From NCBI GenBank assembly GCA_944548615.1, contig OX155971.1, positions 24,262,782 through 24,326,781 on the forward strand: DNA of 64,000 nt, in the 5' to 3' direction. Origin of the DNA: Micropterix aruncella (lineage: Eukaryota; Arthropoda; Insecta; Lepidoptera; Micropterigidae). A program made the translations under genes and the position numbers. Shown here piece by piece: positions 35,870 through 49,190 of this stretch. A model generated the notes under the pieces. The model ran no database searches, was not told where the DNA came from, and saw nothing but the letters and a program-made list of their open reading frames with translations. Positions within the stretch are counted from its first letter, which is position 1. Each line of letters opens with the position of its first letter.

Positions 35870-36030
35870 CACTCGTCGATAATGGAGCTTTCCATTAGAG
35901 AAAGAATTTTTAAAATCGGATAAGTAGTTTCGGAGATTACCCCCTACATACAAACTTACAAACTTAAAAACTTACAAACATACAAATTTACAAACATTAC
36001 TCTTTATAATATTAGTAAATTATTGTGTGT
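35870..36030. mobile_element. Helitron 5'-end relic
   Basis: TTTAAAATCGGATAAGTAGT, repeated ACATACAAACTTACAAAC, then CTTTATAATATTAGTAA. This is the usual plus-strand appearance of a lepidopteran Helitron 5' end. The partner 3' terminus was not found, so boundaries are open. Confidence 0.5.
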
Positions 36031-36329
36031 AAATTAAATATATAAGTGTAAATTATTATTTTTTCAAATTGAAATTACGTTTATTATTAAATAAATGAAA
36101 TTATAAAATAAATGAAAGGGCACCTATCTGGTCTGTGGCGACCAGAAGCGACTCCACGCCGTTTTTCTTCTCCTCTTTCAGTGTTTGCTGTTTCCTGCTG
36201 TAGTATTGGAAAATGACCAAACCGACTTCCTATTTTCTCCTACAGCGGTAATACAACAATTCGAAAGATGAGAATCAATGCTGAAAAATAATGGCGATTA
36301 GTGTATCTTAAAGACTAATGATAATTAAA

Positions 36330-36390
36330 AATGTGTATCAATATTTCGGCTCAGCCGTCGTCAAGATATGTGACATTTCTATACATATAT
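36330..36390 (-). ncRNA. Hammerhead-like motif, possible PLE relic
   Basis: Minus strand: CTTGACGA, then the helix CGGC TGA GCCG, then AAATATTG. This follows the general order of a hammerhead core (CUGAUGA, helix II, GAAA), with changes in the first box. PLE ends are known to carry hammerhead motifs. Activity is doubtful. Confidence 0.35.
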
Positions 36391-36683
36391 ATTTTTTATT
36401 TTTTCGCTTAATTCGTCTCAATTGAAGGCATTTTGTGTTGCATAAGGATAAGCCCAATTTATGAGATATATGGATGAATAGTGATCGTTAGTCGACTGCA
36501 AAAGGACCTTTAAACTTACATTGCACCGTCGAAAGTCGTGCACATCCGTAAGTATATCTCATTCAAACATAAGCATTTCCCAATACAAGCTGGGATTTCC
36601 TTCGCTAATTTTTAAGTAGCTTTTACTAATTATATTTTAAATAAAAACATCATCCTATAAACGGATTTCTTTACAAACCTTAT

Positions 36684-36858
<175 letters not shown>

Positions 36859-37028
36859 TTCAAGATTTAAACAATATTAGGCTAAAACACGAAAATAAGT
36901 TTCATAATTTACAAATTTTTCACAAAATCAACAACTCTACACAACAAAATTATACGAGATATAATTCAAATCCTGTTTCAAATTATAACAATAACGAAAA
37001 CATTCCCTTATATTCATCACAAAACAAA

Positions 37029-39383
37029 TTGTCAACTAATCGTCATTTTATAAACAATTATTCTCATGCAGATATGCATCCCGAACCTACACAAGTTCCT
37101 TTAGAAATCCCAATTATTGAAAATTTGATACCATCAGTTACAAATTCTAATGCTGCACAGGTTCCTATAAATAACGATAGACTTGTCGTAAAAAACTTGT
37201 CCTCAAAAATTATAAACCATAATGAATATTCAGTTTTATCTAAAGGGCTAAATTTCACACCAACTCCCAAAGTTGACCATTTCAGTTTTGGAAATGATAT
37301 AGCAAAATTTTGTCGTAATTTGAGATGGCGTGAGTTTTGGCATTCAAGGGACAAAAATGGTAATAATAGTAAATTACATGACGCACTGGCAAAATTTCGA
37401 CAATATTCTAATAAAGAGCCACCCTCTCTTCCAAAAAATCATCCTGTAGAAATATTTATTACAGTTTTAATGAACAAAGTTACACAACCAACATTTTTAA
37501 ACAGCCTCAAACCTACACCTAACTTAACATCTGATGAACTTTCAGCTCTTAACAACCTAAGCAAAGATACCAATATCATCATTTTGCCAGCTGATAAAGG
37601 TTCAACTACAGTCATCCTTAATAAAACAGACTATGTAGCTGAAGGTTTGAGGCAACTCAGAGACGAAACTTCCTATAAAAAATTATATAGTGATCCGAAT
37701 CAAAATTTTGCTAATACAATAAAAAAATATATTGAACAACAAAAAACCATTGAAAAATTATCAGATGAAGATGTTAACACTTTAATTCCTAACCCTATCA
37801 GAACACCAAATTTGTACTTATTGCCAAAAATTCATAAACCTAATAATCCAGGAAGACCGATAGTAGCTAGTTTTAACTCACCCACAGAAAGAATTTCAGC
37901 TTTTGTCGATTACTTTCTACAGCCATTTGTAAAAAATCTCAAGTCACACATTAAAGATAGTTACCATTTTATCGAGATTCTAAAAAATACCACAATTCCT
38001 AAGACTGACAACTTATTACTTGTTACAATTGACGCTGTCTCTCTTTATACTAATATTCCCCATGATTTAGGCTTAGAAGCGATTTCCCATTACCTTAATC
38101 AAAGGCCCAGCCCCCAAATTCCTTCTACAAATTTTCTTTGTAAGTTGGCTGAATTCGTCCTCACTAAGAATGCTTTTTCTTTTGAAGATGAATTTTATCT
38201 CCAAATTAAAGGTACAGCAATGGGAACAAGAATGGCCCCTTCTTATGCGAATCTTTTCATGGGGTTATTAGAAAATAATTTTCTTCTTACTCAAAATTTA
38301 CAACCACTAATGTGGTATAGGTTTATTGATGATATTATACTGTTTTGGCCACATGGACATGACACACTCACTGACTTCCTTACAGATTTAAATAATTTCG
38401 GACCCTTAGATTTTACATACACTATATCAGAAAATCAAATTACATTCTTAGACGTTGATCTAACTCTATCCGAAGGCACCATTAAAACTGCAATTCATAT
38501 AAAACCTACAAACAAAGAGCAATACCTACATTTCGATAGCTGTCATCCGTTTCATACCAAAAAGTCAATTCCATATTCAATGTCAATTCGCGGACACCGT
38601 TTAATTAATAATAAAGAAAATTTAGATAAGTACCTTTCCAATCTCAAAAAATCACTAATAGAAAGAAATTATCCTGCCTCTTTGTTAGATAAAAATATAA
38701 TAAATTCCGAAACAAAATTTTCACCTAAACCTAAATTGGTTTCAAATTTAAATCAAAATAAAATCTTTCTGAGTACTACTTATTTTCCTGGCACTGAGAA
38801 ACTGCGACCTATTTTAGCAGATTTATTCCCTATTATAGCTAACGACCCATCAACCAAAGGTTTATTAGATATACCACCAATTTTATCATTTCGAAAACCT
38901 CCTAATTTAAAATCAATACTTAATAAAAATAATCGAAATTATCTTAGTAATAACAAAAATTTTGGCCTACAGCCTTGTGGTCGATCACGTTGTAAAACAT
39001 GTCCTTTATTAGATCGAAGCATTTATTTTACTAGTCCTAACACTCCTAATAGTTACAGAGTTCCTTTTAATAGTAGTTGCATTTCAAAAAATATTGTATA
39101 TCAATTACTTTGCCAGACCTGCAATGCATTTTATATTGGGGAAACAACTACACCTCTTAGCATTAGGTTAAATAATCACAGGGCCAGCGTAGGCAATGAT
39201 AGTCAACTTCCAATAGCATTGCATGCTAAGGCACACAATTTAACTTTTGATAATTGTTTTAAAGTAAAAATTATTAAGTGCCTTGGCGATAACGCTAAAG
39301 AAAGAGACGTTAAATCTTGGGAGTTGGCTTTTATAAATATTTTAGGCGCTTGCAAGGGTCCCGGTCTGAATAGGCAAAATTAA
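37029..39383 (+). CDS. PLE-2 protein: reverse transcriptase with GIY-YIG endonuclease
   Basis: Target-primed replication enzyme of a Penelope-like retroelement. Counting from 37029, there is RT motif A as [13 protein letters not shown] (about 330), motif B as [18 protein letters not shown] (about 393), and catalytic motif C as [11 protein letters not shown] (about 430, Asp pair present). A Cys-rich linker [12 protein letters not shown] follows (about 649), then a GIY-YIG domain with [30 protein letters not shown] (about 688-720) and a C-terminal [14 protein letters not shown]. All key residues I can see are intact and no stop interrupts the frame. The frame stays open upstream of 37029 to the (TA)n border at 36852 with Asn-rich sequence. 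The codon at 37029 is TTG and the first ATG is at 37074, so the true N-terminus is probably missing. About 784 residues are shown, near the usual PLE length. Confidence 0.9.
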   Translation: MSTNRHFINNYSHADMHPEPTQVPLEIPIIENLIPSVTNSNAAQVPINNDRLVVKNLSSKIINHNEYSVLSKGLNFTPTPKVDHFSFGNDIAKFCRNLRWREFWHSRDKNGNNSKLHDALAKFRQYSNKEPPSLPKNHPVEIFITVLMNKVTQPTFLNSLKPTPNLTSDELSALNNLSKDTNIIILPADKGSTTVILNKTDYVAEGLRQLRDETSYKKLYSDPNQNFANTIKKYIEQQKTIEKLSDEDVNTLIPNPIRTPNLYLLPKIHKPNNPGRPIVASFNSPTERISAFVDYFLQPFVKNLKSHIKDSYHFIEILKNTTIPKTDNLLLVTIDAVSLYTNIPHDLGLEAISHYLNQRPSPQIPSTNFLCKLAEFVLTKNAFSFEDEFYLQIKGTAMGTRMAPSYANLFMGLLENNFLLTQNLQPLMWYRFIDDIILFWPHGHDTLTDFLTDLNNFGPLDFTYTISENQITFLDVDLTLSEGTIKTAIHIKPTNKEQYLHFDSCHPFHTKKSIPYSMSIRGHRLINNKENLDKYLSNLKKSLIERNYPASLLDKNIINSETKFSPKPKLVSNLNQNKIFLSTTYFPGTEKLRPILADLFPIIANDPSTKGLLDIPPILSFRKPPNLKSILNKNNRNYLSNNKNFGLQPCGRSRCKTCPLLDRSIYFTSPNTPNSYRVPFNSSCISKNIVYQLLCQTCNAFYIGETTTPLSIRLNNHRASVGNDSQLPIALHAKAHNLTFDNCFKVKIIKCLGDNAKERDVKSWELAFINILGACKGPGLNRQN

Positions 39384-39581
39384 TACAGTAATTATATTTG
39401 TTCAGACATATTCATTAAAAGCTTATTAATATTTTTCATTTAAAAATCATTATCAATAATGTTTTTCAAGGTCGGTTATAGTGTATTATAACGATATTGC
39501 AAAATATTATTAACCCATTTCTCTATGTTCAGTTTTTTTAAATTTAAATTTTGAAAAAATTGTTCTATCAGAAATGTCATG

Positions 39582-39612
39582 GAGATGAATACGACTTGTG
39601 TCGAAATATTCT
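39582..39612 (+). ncRNA. Hammerhead-like segment in the PLE-2 3' UTR
   Basis: GAGATGAATACGACTTGTGT followed by CGAAATATTCTC. GATGA, a CGAC/GTCG helix and AAA occur in hammerhead order, but the CU of CUGAUGA is not kept. The copy at 21323-21352 (minus strand) keeps the whole block and differs only in the loop (TAGT instead of TTGT). Hammerhead motifs are established in PLEs; activity here is uncertain. Confidence 0.4.
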
Positions 39613-39902
39613 CAATCATATAATTTCTTCTAAAATAAGTTACTAACATCCATTTCTGTTACAGAAACCATCCTCCTATACTTATTACATCCAAGGGCAT
39701 ACAGTAATTCGGCTGCAATAACTAAGAACATCATAAATTATCAATTGCGGAAACAGGTGCTGCTGCCCTAAGTATTTAAAGAGGACATTAACTATCGGTA
39801 AAATGTTTCTGGTCCACCAGGACCCCAGATAAGTAACTTTTCATGAATCTAATTTTATATATTATTGAAAATAATTTAAAAAAATTTACACCCTTAAAAT
39901 AT

Positions 39903-42280
<2,378 letters not shown>

Positions 42281-42282
42281 TG

Positions 42283-42805
42283 AATTCAGTTTAAATTTGA
42301 ATTGAATCGGCTTTATATTTCTGCATGTTTTTTACAGATTCTTTAAGTTTGCCATATATTTTGGTCCTATAAAGCATAAAATATGTTTTTGGGTAAAAGC
42401 AGTTCGGGTTTAATACGTCATAACATAAAAAAGTAGTATGTTTTGCTATGAAGAAATACTTACTATAGTATAGTATAGTACTTCTCAATGTGATGATTGA
42501 AGCCCGTGAAAAGTATCTGCTTCGTTATATAATATGAATATATAAATATGAATTGTGTTATTTCAAATTTGAATTGAATTGGATTTATATTTCAGCATGT
42601 TTTTTAAAGTTTCTGCAAGTTTGCTATAAATTCTGGTCCTACAAAGAATAAATGTTTTTGGGCAAAAGAAGTTCTGGTTTAATACGTCAAAACATAAAAA
42701 AGTTGTATGTTTTGCTAAGAAGAAATGATTACTATATAGTATAGTATAGTCCTTCACAATGTAATGACGGAAGCCCGTGAATAGTAGCTGCTTCGTTATA
42801 TACGC
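42283..42805. repeat. Tandem duplication, two units about 272 bp apart
   Basis: Units 42283-42525 and 42560-42800 share TTTGAATTGAAT, GGGTAAAAGCAG or GGGCAAAAGAAG, TAATACGTCA, AACATAAAAAAG, and GAAGCCCGTGAA. Each unit also holds a TAGTATAGTATAGT tract. Both encode similar 64-65 residue minus-strand frames (AKHTTFLCYDVLNPN and AKHTTFLCFDVLNQN). These may be remnants of one transposon gene; I do not recognise it. Confidence 0.7.
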
Positions 42806-43379
42806 CTGTGTAATTAGGGGTGGACAAAAAGGATCGATAACTCAAATATTTCAAAGAAAATTTGGAATATGTTCAATTATCTTTTCGTGAACTAGGAGAC
42901 AATATTTGAGAAGCATATTCAAGGTGACTCTTACCCGACTCGTTTACTTCTTTGTTCAAACCAAACCCTGTCAAAAGATAATTTGTTTATCAAGAAAATC
43001 TCTCTACACAAGTTGCAATCGCCACACCAAATGAAGTAAACACTGGCTGGACATCATGGAAAAAAAAGTAAGCACTTTTGTGATTTCTCGAAGGCTTTTG
43101 ATTGATTAACCACTCAATTTTATTGCCAAACAAATTATATAGATTAAGTTGATAACTATCCGCTATCAATGTTCTCAAATCAGTATAGGTTAGCTCTAGA
43201 ATATTGCCTGAAGGCAATAAGCTTGCTTTTCGTATGAAAAAAAGCGTTTATTATTATTATTATATCTACTTAAAAAAATAGAATAGTATGGCATTAGGAA
43301 TAAGGAACTGCAACTTATATAATCCTATTTGCAAGAATGCACTCAGATTACACAAGTCGAAAGTAGCAAGAGGTATCCA

Positions 43380-43545
43380 CATAATGTCCACAAAGGTATT
43401 CCCAAGGGTCAATACTTGGACCTTTTCTATTCCTCGTCTATATTAATGATATCCCAGAATACCTCAAATCCGTGGATAAGGAAATCATTTTATTCAACGT
43501 TGACTCTTCCCCTCTTTTTATCAATGAAAATAACGACACTCTGGG
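43380..43545 (+). pseudogene. LINE reverse transcriptase core fragment
   Basis: Reads HKGIPKG and, after a one-base shift, SILGPFLFLVYINDIPEYL, then KEIILFNVDSSPLFI. This corresponds to the conserved [21 protein letters not shown] and FADD blocks of LINE reverse transcriptases. The catalytic FADD appears as FNVD, so it is inactive. Confidence 0.75.
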
Positions 43546-43583
43546 CCCGATTGCGTTTCTTTGTGAACTAAAACTAAAATTAG

Positions 43584-43605
43584 TCAAATCAAATCAAATC
43601 AAATA
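43584..43605. repeat. (AAATC)n tract, LINE tail
   Basis: Several CAAAT units followed by AATTTATTGTCC. This is a typical minus-strand LINE 3' tail, like the one at 2430. Confidence 0.5.
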
Positions 43606-44135
43606 ATTTATTGTCCTAAAAACTAATACATAGTCGTATAGACAGTTGTATTACATTTACATTTGGCCGTGATATGATTGAATTCTTCATTAATGATCAA
43701 ATTCTTCTATTAAATTAACAGTCCAAGCGAACGAGACAGAGCAATACGTTAGAGCGGAATATGAAACGAACGATCGTCGATAAATACTACCTGTCCAACT
43801 TATGCTCGTGTAAATTCGAGCATATTTCGTGCGGTGTTAGATTCAGATGCGTTGACCTTGGCGAGCAGTTTTATTGCGAAAAAGTGACAACCGGTCATCT
43901 CACATTCCGCTCTAGCGTATTTCCCTGTCTCCTTCTCGTGGACTAATTTTCGATTTTAGTTCACAATGAAACGCAATCGAGCCCTCTGGCTCAAAGTATA
44001 AAAGAAACAGACTTAACCACTCGAAAGCATGCAGGCAAAAAACTGCGCCGCAACTTTTTGGTCGATTATGTGAATAAATACTAACAATATCGTTTTTCAT
44101 GAATCCCTCTTCTTACCTAGTAATTAATCTTGTTA

Positions 44136-44188
44136 GTCGTGTATATTATATATTTATATAATATATTATATATTTATATAATATATTG
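44136..44188. repeat. AT-rich 22-bp tandem repeat
   Basis: Two to three units of ATATATTATATATTTATATA. A GC-rich patch (GGGGCCGGCCGAAACGG) follows directly. Confidence 0.75.
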
Positions 44189-44209
44189 GGGCCGGCCGAA
44201 ACGGTTACG

Positions 44210-45486
44210 CGCGGATCTGTCAAACAACGCTAAGCGCCTATAAAGATAAAGAGTATTTATTTCTATAACAACCATTAGTATTGTATAAGAATGACATTAA
44301 ATTAGTCTTAAACAAGTTAGTCAATTTAAGAAAGGTTATATAAAGTAAACTCAATGTAACAAAGATCATTTAACATTCCTCCAAACTTTCCACAAAAGAT
44401 ATAAAGTAACAATTTATAATAAAAACAATTGACAATAAAAGAGAATATATTATATTAAATTCTTATGTACGATGCTACTTCCGCAATATTTCAAAATGTC
44501 GTTATTCGCATACATACTGATTTTAAGAAGATACACCCCGATGGATCTCTTGAAAATATCGATGTTTTAATTGACTTTAATCTATCAAACAATTTATTAA
44601 ATAGATTTATGCCTATGTATCGCCTACTCGCCTGAAACTTGGCAGTGCGTTCTACGATCGGTTGAAGGTAATGGGTTTTATTCCAGGTGTCATCGCGATG
44701 TACTTCCTCATGGGACTTAAATTTCTTGGATTACATTTTAAATTGTAATAATTCCATTATTCGTCGTCAAGCATCATTTTGTGATTCACGATTCTTGTAA
44801 CTTTTGTGTCTCGGATCCCGCAAACATGGTTCTGTTTGCAGAATTTCGAGAAACACAATGACTTTCTCGTTAGTCCACTCTATATATTACGGAAGAAGAC
44901 AAATACGTGCAATCCCGTCGCGCTCAGGGCGCACAATGGTAGGCGTAGTGTGGCCGCTTCAACGCATTCATTCTCGCGTTAAACTCTTTGATGTACCGTC
45001 ACCAGAGCTATCGCCTAACGTCAAACGGCAATGTTAATGCGGCAATTTTAAAGGGTGGCCACACTAACGTTAAACGCCCATCATCGCGATAATGATCGGC
45101 ATTTCCCGGTAGTGTGGCCCGGGTATGAGAAGGAGACTTCGAAAATATACATTTTATACAGGTTCTTTGAGTTCAGCGGACCGGTTTTCAAACTCAGTTT
45201 GAAGATATTGTTAAGCACGTTTCATTTTAGTATTTTGCCAAACAAAATTTACGCCAGCTTCTTCTACAGTTTTATTTGCAATTTGAAAAATGATAGTTCC
45301 CTTTAACTAGCCCATTACATGATAGCTCCCATTGTGTATGATATCGCCCGTCCCGCGCATTGCGACGAGAATCTTGTGGGTTGCACCAAAACGCCTCGCG
45401 GGCGGCCGGTGACCTACTTCTGCTCTAGAATCTTGCACGTGTTTTCGCATAAACAGAAACTTATTTGCTCTTCTCTTTATTTCCAG
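44210..45486. other. No clear gene; small GC-rich palindromic block
   Basis: 44930-45130 includes GTGTGGCCGC and GGTGGCCACAC with repeated AACGTTAAACG or AACGTCAAACG motifs, as in a degraded inverted-repeat element. No frame is convincing. Confidence 0.4.
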
Positions 45487-45601
45487 ATCGCGTGAGGATG
45501 GCGCCCAACACGAAGCGGCTGAGAGTAGTTCTCCTGGAGAGGGGCAAAGAAGCGCGGACGTAGTGCCGGCGAGCCGCAAGTCCCCGACGACAGCCAGCTA
45601 G
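45487..45601 (+). CDS. Candidate 3'-terminal coding exon, gene unknown
   Basis: A strong acceptor (CTCTTTATTTCCAG, ending 45486) is followed, one base into the exon, by an open frame of 37 codons. It is rich in Ser, Ala, Glu and Pro (SREDGAQHEAAESSSPGEG, then DVVPASRKSPTTAS) and ends at TAG 45599-45601. The exon is clearly more GC-rich than its flanks. About 160 bases later there is a possible polyadenylation signal. This fits the last exon of a plus-strand gene whose other exons lie further left, where I could not find them. It could also be an untranslated upstream exon of the receptor gene that follows, or chance. Confidence 0.35.
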
Positions 45602-45760
45602 GCCTCACCTGACTTTAGACCTGCCACCGGAGAGACAATAGATGCGGCACATGGGCCACGAGCAGTGGCGCGACCGACCCAATCACCTCCAAACCACACA
45701 GCACACGCAGCGATACACCAACCCGTTCTTCCACTAATCATAAAAGCAATAACGTACTCC

Positions 45761-45766
45761 AATAAA
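45761..45766 (+). terminator. Possible polyadenylation signal AATAAA
   Basis: AATAAATAAA in CTCCAATAAATAAAAACCGC, downstream of the candidate terminal exon. Confidence 0.35.
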
Positions 45767-46097
45767 TAAAAACCGCAGAGAGATCTAGCTATCGTAAGAC
45801 CAAATAAGCAATATTGAGTAGATGTTTAATTTATCGCCTGTATTATAAACGCGATTTTGTTTCGGTTTTGTGTGTTAGTTAGATTAGATAGGTTGGGTTA
45901 GCGCAACGATTTTCCTAAAAAAAAGCTTCCTTCGCGCAACCAAAGCAATATTAGACCAACGCCTTACAGAATATCTATATTTTTTCATGTTAACTTAAGA
46001 GTTTTACGTTTCGTTTTTGTCTAATTGATTTTCGAAGTTTTTGGCTGCTGTCGAAGCAGGCCGCATTTCGGAAGATACGGGTCTCGTAAAATTATAC

Positions 46098-46112
46098 TTT
46101 TTTTATCTGTAG
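46098..46112 (+). other. Possible splice acceptor in the receptor 5' UTR
   Basis: TTTTTTTATCTGTAG ends at 46112. If it is used, the receptor exon runs 46113-46810, with 164 nt of 5' UTR in this exon. Confidence 0.4.
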
Positions 46113-46213
46113 GTAGTTGTAGATGTATACGGGTCCGCACCGCGCGCGAACTAGGGGCCAAGGAATGGATCGATATTCTAAATAGGTTTTTAATTACTCG
46201 CCTGTATAATAAG

Positions 46214-46273
46214 ATGGTGGATGAGCTGCTCAAGAAACTGCTGGAGGTGATACTGAACTGCGCGAGCGCGTAG
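46214..46273 (+). promoter_or_regulatory. In-frame upstream ORF of the receptor
   Basis: MVDELLKKLLEVILNCASA then TAG. It ends one codon before the receptor ATG and is in the same frame (TAG AAT ATG). Such a uORF could limit initiation at the main start, or be extended by stop-codon readthrough. A longer frame also starts at 46025. Confidence 0.45.
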
Positions 46274-46276
46274 AAT

Positions 46277-46810
46277 ATGAACGGGACCGAGTGGATGTTG
46301 AATGGCACGGCGAAGATGCCCAACGCGACCTACAACATCACGCTGTTCCAGCCGTTCATGACACAGGAGGACCTGTACATACTGCAGGGGCCGACGAACG
46401 AGTCGAACGCGACGCTCGCCAACGAGACCGTGTTCCAGAACGGCACGATCGTGTTCCTCAACTCGTGGTACCCGAGCGGGTACTCGCCCGCCCACATCAT
46501 CCTCTCCTCGGTCGTCGTCACCGTGCTCATGATCATGATCGTCGTCGGCAACATGCTCGTGATCATAGCGATCGCCACCGAGAAGGCGCTCAAGAACATC
46601 CAGAACTGGTTCATCGCGTCGCTCGCCGTCGCGGACTTTTTCCTAGGGTTAGTGGTGATGCCGTTTTCCCTGGCGAACGAGCTAATGGGATACTGGATAT
46701 TCGGATATTGGTGGTGCGAAATATACGGGGCCATAGATGTGCTGCTTAGCACGGCCTCTATTATGAATTTGTGCCTCATATCACTGGATAGGTACTGGAG
46801 CATTACTCAG
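46277..46810 (+). CDS. Octalpha2R: Octopamine receptor alpha2-like, first coding exon (TM1-TM3)
   Basis: Class A biogenic-amine GPCR of the plasma membrane. The exon has 178 codons and ends in phase 0 at CAG|GTGAGT. The first ~75 residues are an extracellular tail with about eight N-glycosylation sequons (NGT, NAT, NIT, NES, NET). TM1 spans about 76-100 (VVGNMLVIIAIATEKAL, with the conserved GN). TM2 is NIQNWFIASLAVADFFLGLV (LAVAD present). The first loop has GYWIFGYWWCEIYG with the disulfide Cys. TM3 has AIDVLLSTASIMNLCLISLD with the amine-binding Asp, and ends in DRYWSIT. The stretch MPFSLANELMGYWIFG and the DVLL..TASIMNLCLISLDRYW form fit the alpha2-adrenergic-like octopamine receptors of insects better than TAR1 tyramine receptors. 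Subtype is from memory of the family. TM4-TM7 are not in the window. The exon is GC-rich against AT-rich flanks. Confidence 0.85.
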
Positions 46811-47890
46811 GTGAGTTTACAATATCTTTATTTATTTAGTAAGCTATCGTTTGAAGGTATCCGGGCCAGGTAAGGAAACGTCTCTCCAAAAATATGGGGC
46901 CGGGTGGCCCTGTCGTTCGCTTCTTGTACGTCCTGGTGTGTGATGGGTTTGACTGGGTGGAAATATTTCTGGTTTATATATTTATTCTTATAGATTTTCC
47001 CAATCTCAATCTAGTCCGGGAAAACCTTCCAGATATATAAGTGGCTTTTATTATTTTTATTTCTTCATCAAAGTATCATCCTTTAAACGAATTCTTTAAA
47101 TAAATTATACAAAAAAAACAATCAAATATTAACAATATTATACAATTTTATCTTATGTTTTCAACTCTTGTAAATATCATATAGACTTAAGTATTTTTCC
47201 AAAAATTTCCCAAAATGTGAATGGTATTTTCTTAAATACGGCGTTATTTTTTTATGGCAAATTGTACCATTTATAGTTTTTTGTAATTTAAAAAAATAAT
47301 AATACATTTAAAATAATAAAAAAAAATGGTTGTGACACCCCAAAACTTTCCCGTCAAGTAGCCTAACATTTATGGAAATACCTATTTTTAGTGTGATATT
47401 CCTTCGGGAAGGAGTTTGACCTGATTAAAGGTTCAAGTTAAAAAAATGTCGGCGATAAATAGGGAGCAATGATTCGTAGAGAGTAAGTGTAGAAATAGGG
47501 ACATATTTCTCAAAATCTACTTTACTGGAGAGTTTTGAAAAAAGTTTTGATATTTGATCAATAGTGAAAAAAGTTATAGTTAAGGGTGTATCTATGTATA
47601 TATTTCGTTTCTTTATCCTACCATAACTTAGAAGTGTGTGGTATTTTTAAATTGTTACGTCATCCCCAATGTCATAGGGTACCGTAACTGTCCAAATATA
47701 AGCCTGATTGAGTACATTCCAAAAATGTACATGTATCTATATGGATAACTACAAACAAAATAACTATTTAATAAAGAAACAGTAAATGAAATTATAATAT
47801 ATGCAATAGTTAACTTTTAATAACGGAAGTCGTGCTTTTTATTCTTTTTAATTTATTTATTTGTTTATAAATATGTATCTCTTAACGTGT
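46811..47890 (+). other. Start of the receptor intron; no gene seen
   Basis: Begins with the consensus donor GTGAGT. I found no exon encoding TM4 on the plus strand up to the end of the window, so the intron may exceed 17 kb. Confidence 0.6.
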
Positions 47891-48185
47891 GCGAATTAGC
47901 ACAGTTTCCCTACATCCTCGGCAAAAGCAGGGCGGGCGTTAGGCGACTGGAAATGTCGACCATTAGAGTCCATTGTTGCTAGTGGGATAGTGCAGGGAGG
48001 GGCGGGCTGACCGCGCTTCGGATATTTGAGATGTGGCAGCTCTATTGTTGCCATTTTGGTATGAAATAGCCAGGCTCGAGATAATGTACTACTAAGCTTT
48101 TGATTGAGACGCACAATGGGACGGCTCCCTCTGTCCAGGGTGCCAGAGTGGCAGCACGGCGTTAACCCCATTTATGATGTTATGT
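47890..48185. repeat. Probable dispersed repeat, unclassified
   Basis: A GC-richer block with a 91-residue minus-strand frame (GLTPCCHSGTLDRGSRPIVR). The composition differs sharply from the surrounding intron. I cannot name the family and there is no second copy in the window. Confidence 0.35.
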
Positions 48186-48254
48186 TTTTGGATCTCCGTA
48201 ATAAACTAACGCATCAACCGGGTCATATGAAGAATCATATATAATAGCGAGAAA

Positions 48255-48890
48255 CAGGGTCTTTTTTTCGGTAATCAGAAATCGATTTTACGTAAATTGA
48301 TCGAGAAAACCCTTACCAGTGTTTCAAAAAAAAAATACATATATTATACAAGAGTACTATTTTGAAGCGATTTTACCGACGAAACAAAACAAGATGAAAG
48401 CCATCTGAGAAAACCACCATGAACACTCAGTCTAGCAAGTTTTGGAAATAATAAAATATTTATTTTAATTAATTATCATTACATATCGATATGTTTAAAA
48501 CGGGCGGAGCCAATTTGGTGTTACCTACATCCAGATATGCAGACAGACAGACAGAGAAATAGAGAGGATTCCGTTAGCACGTTTTGGCGGGAACCATATA
48601 ATTAAAATCCACCATTGGGCACACTTTTGCCTGATTGAGTCTAGTTGTGTTACTTATGCTTCGTAGCATAAGTAACACAACTTTGCTTTTTTTCGGTAAA
48701 CACAACTCGATTTTATGTAAATGGATCGAGAAAACCCATACCAGAGGAATTTATATATCAATATTATACAAGAGGAACTTTCGAATCAACACGAGTGAAT
48801 GAAGCGACTCTTCCGATGAAACAATACAAGATGAACGTTATCTGAGAAAACCACCATGAACAGTCAGTCCAGAAAGTATGTTTAGAATAA
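48255..48890. repeat. Direct duplication of about 200 bp
   Basis: 48262-48460 and 48685-48885 share TTTTTTTCGGTAA, CGATTTTA(C/T)GTAAAT, GATCGAGAAAACCC, CTGAGAAAACCACCATGAAC. Between them lie a hairpin (48644-48681) and a block GCACGTTTTGGCGGGAACC (48578) that recurs at 49880. Confidence 0.75.
48644..48681. repeat. Perfect 17-bp stem, 4-nt loop hairpin
   Basis: GTTGTGTTACTTATGCT, loop TCGT, then the exact inverse. Stable as DNA cruciform or RNA hairpin. The related site at 49930-49960 keeps only the left arm (TTATTTATGCATCGTGG), so the right arm looks like a fold-back addition. Confidence 0.85.
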
Positions 48891-49190
48891 AAGAATGATC
48901 GACACGATCGAATGCTTTAGAGAGTAAGTATGATGAAATCAATCTTTTCAAATAAATTTCAGGTAAAAATATATCATAGTTTGAAATTAAAAAAATCTTT
49001 CATTTCAATTAAAAAATAACATATTATTTCGAAATTTTAAAGAACTCGCATAGATCTCTCTCACTCTCACTCTCACTAATCACAAATATTGCAGTTTTGC
49101 GGAGTTCTGTATGATTTTTTACACATATACAGGTGGGTCAAGAATTAGTCAAAATAAAAAAAAAACATATAAAAAACTATTAGACCTATT

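Noticed and set aside
42290..42757. Two paralogous small genes
   Set aside because: The similarity lies in a tandem DNA duplication that also covers non-coding flanks; no start context or domain supports genes.
46291..46803. Arg/His-rich frame on the plus strand and long frames on the minus strand over the receptor exon
   Set aside because: Shadows of the GC-rich GPCR exon, which alone shows conserved motifs and a splice donor.
46277..46810. Type 1 tyramine receptor (TAR1)
   Set aside because: The TM2-TM3 sequence (SLANELMGYWIFG, DVLLSTASIMNLC) fits the alpha2-like octopamine receptor better. Not excluded without alignment.
47896..48171. A 91-residue minus-strand gene
   Set aside because: No recognisable domain or splice context; composition suggests a repeat.
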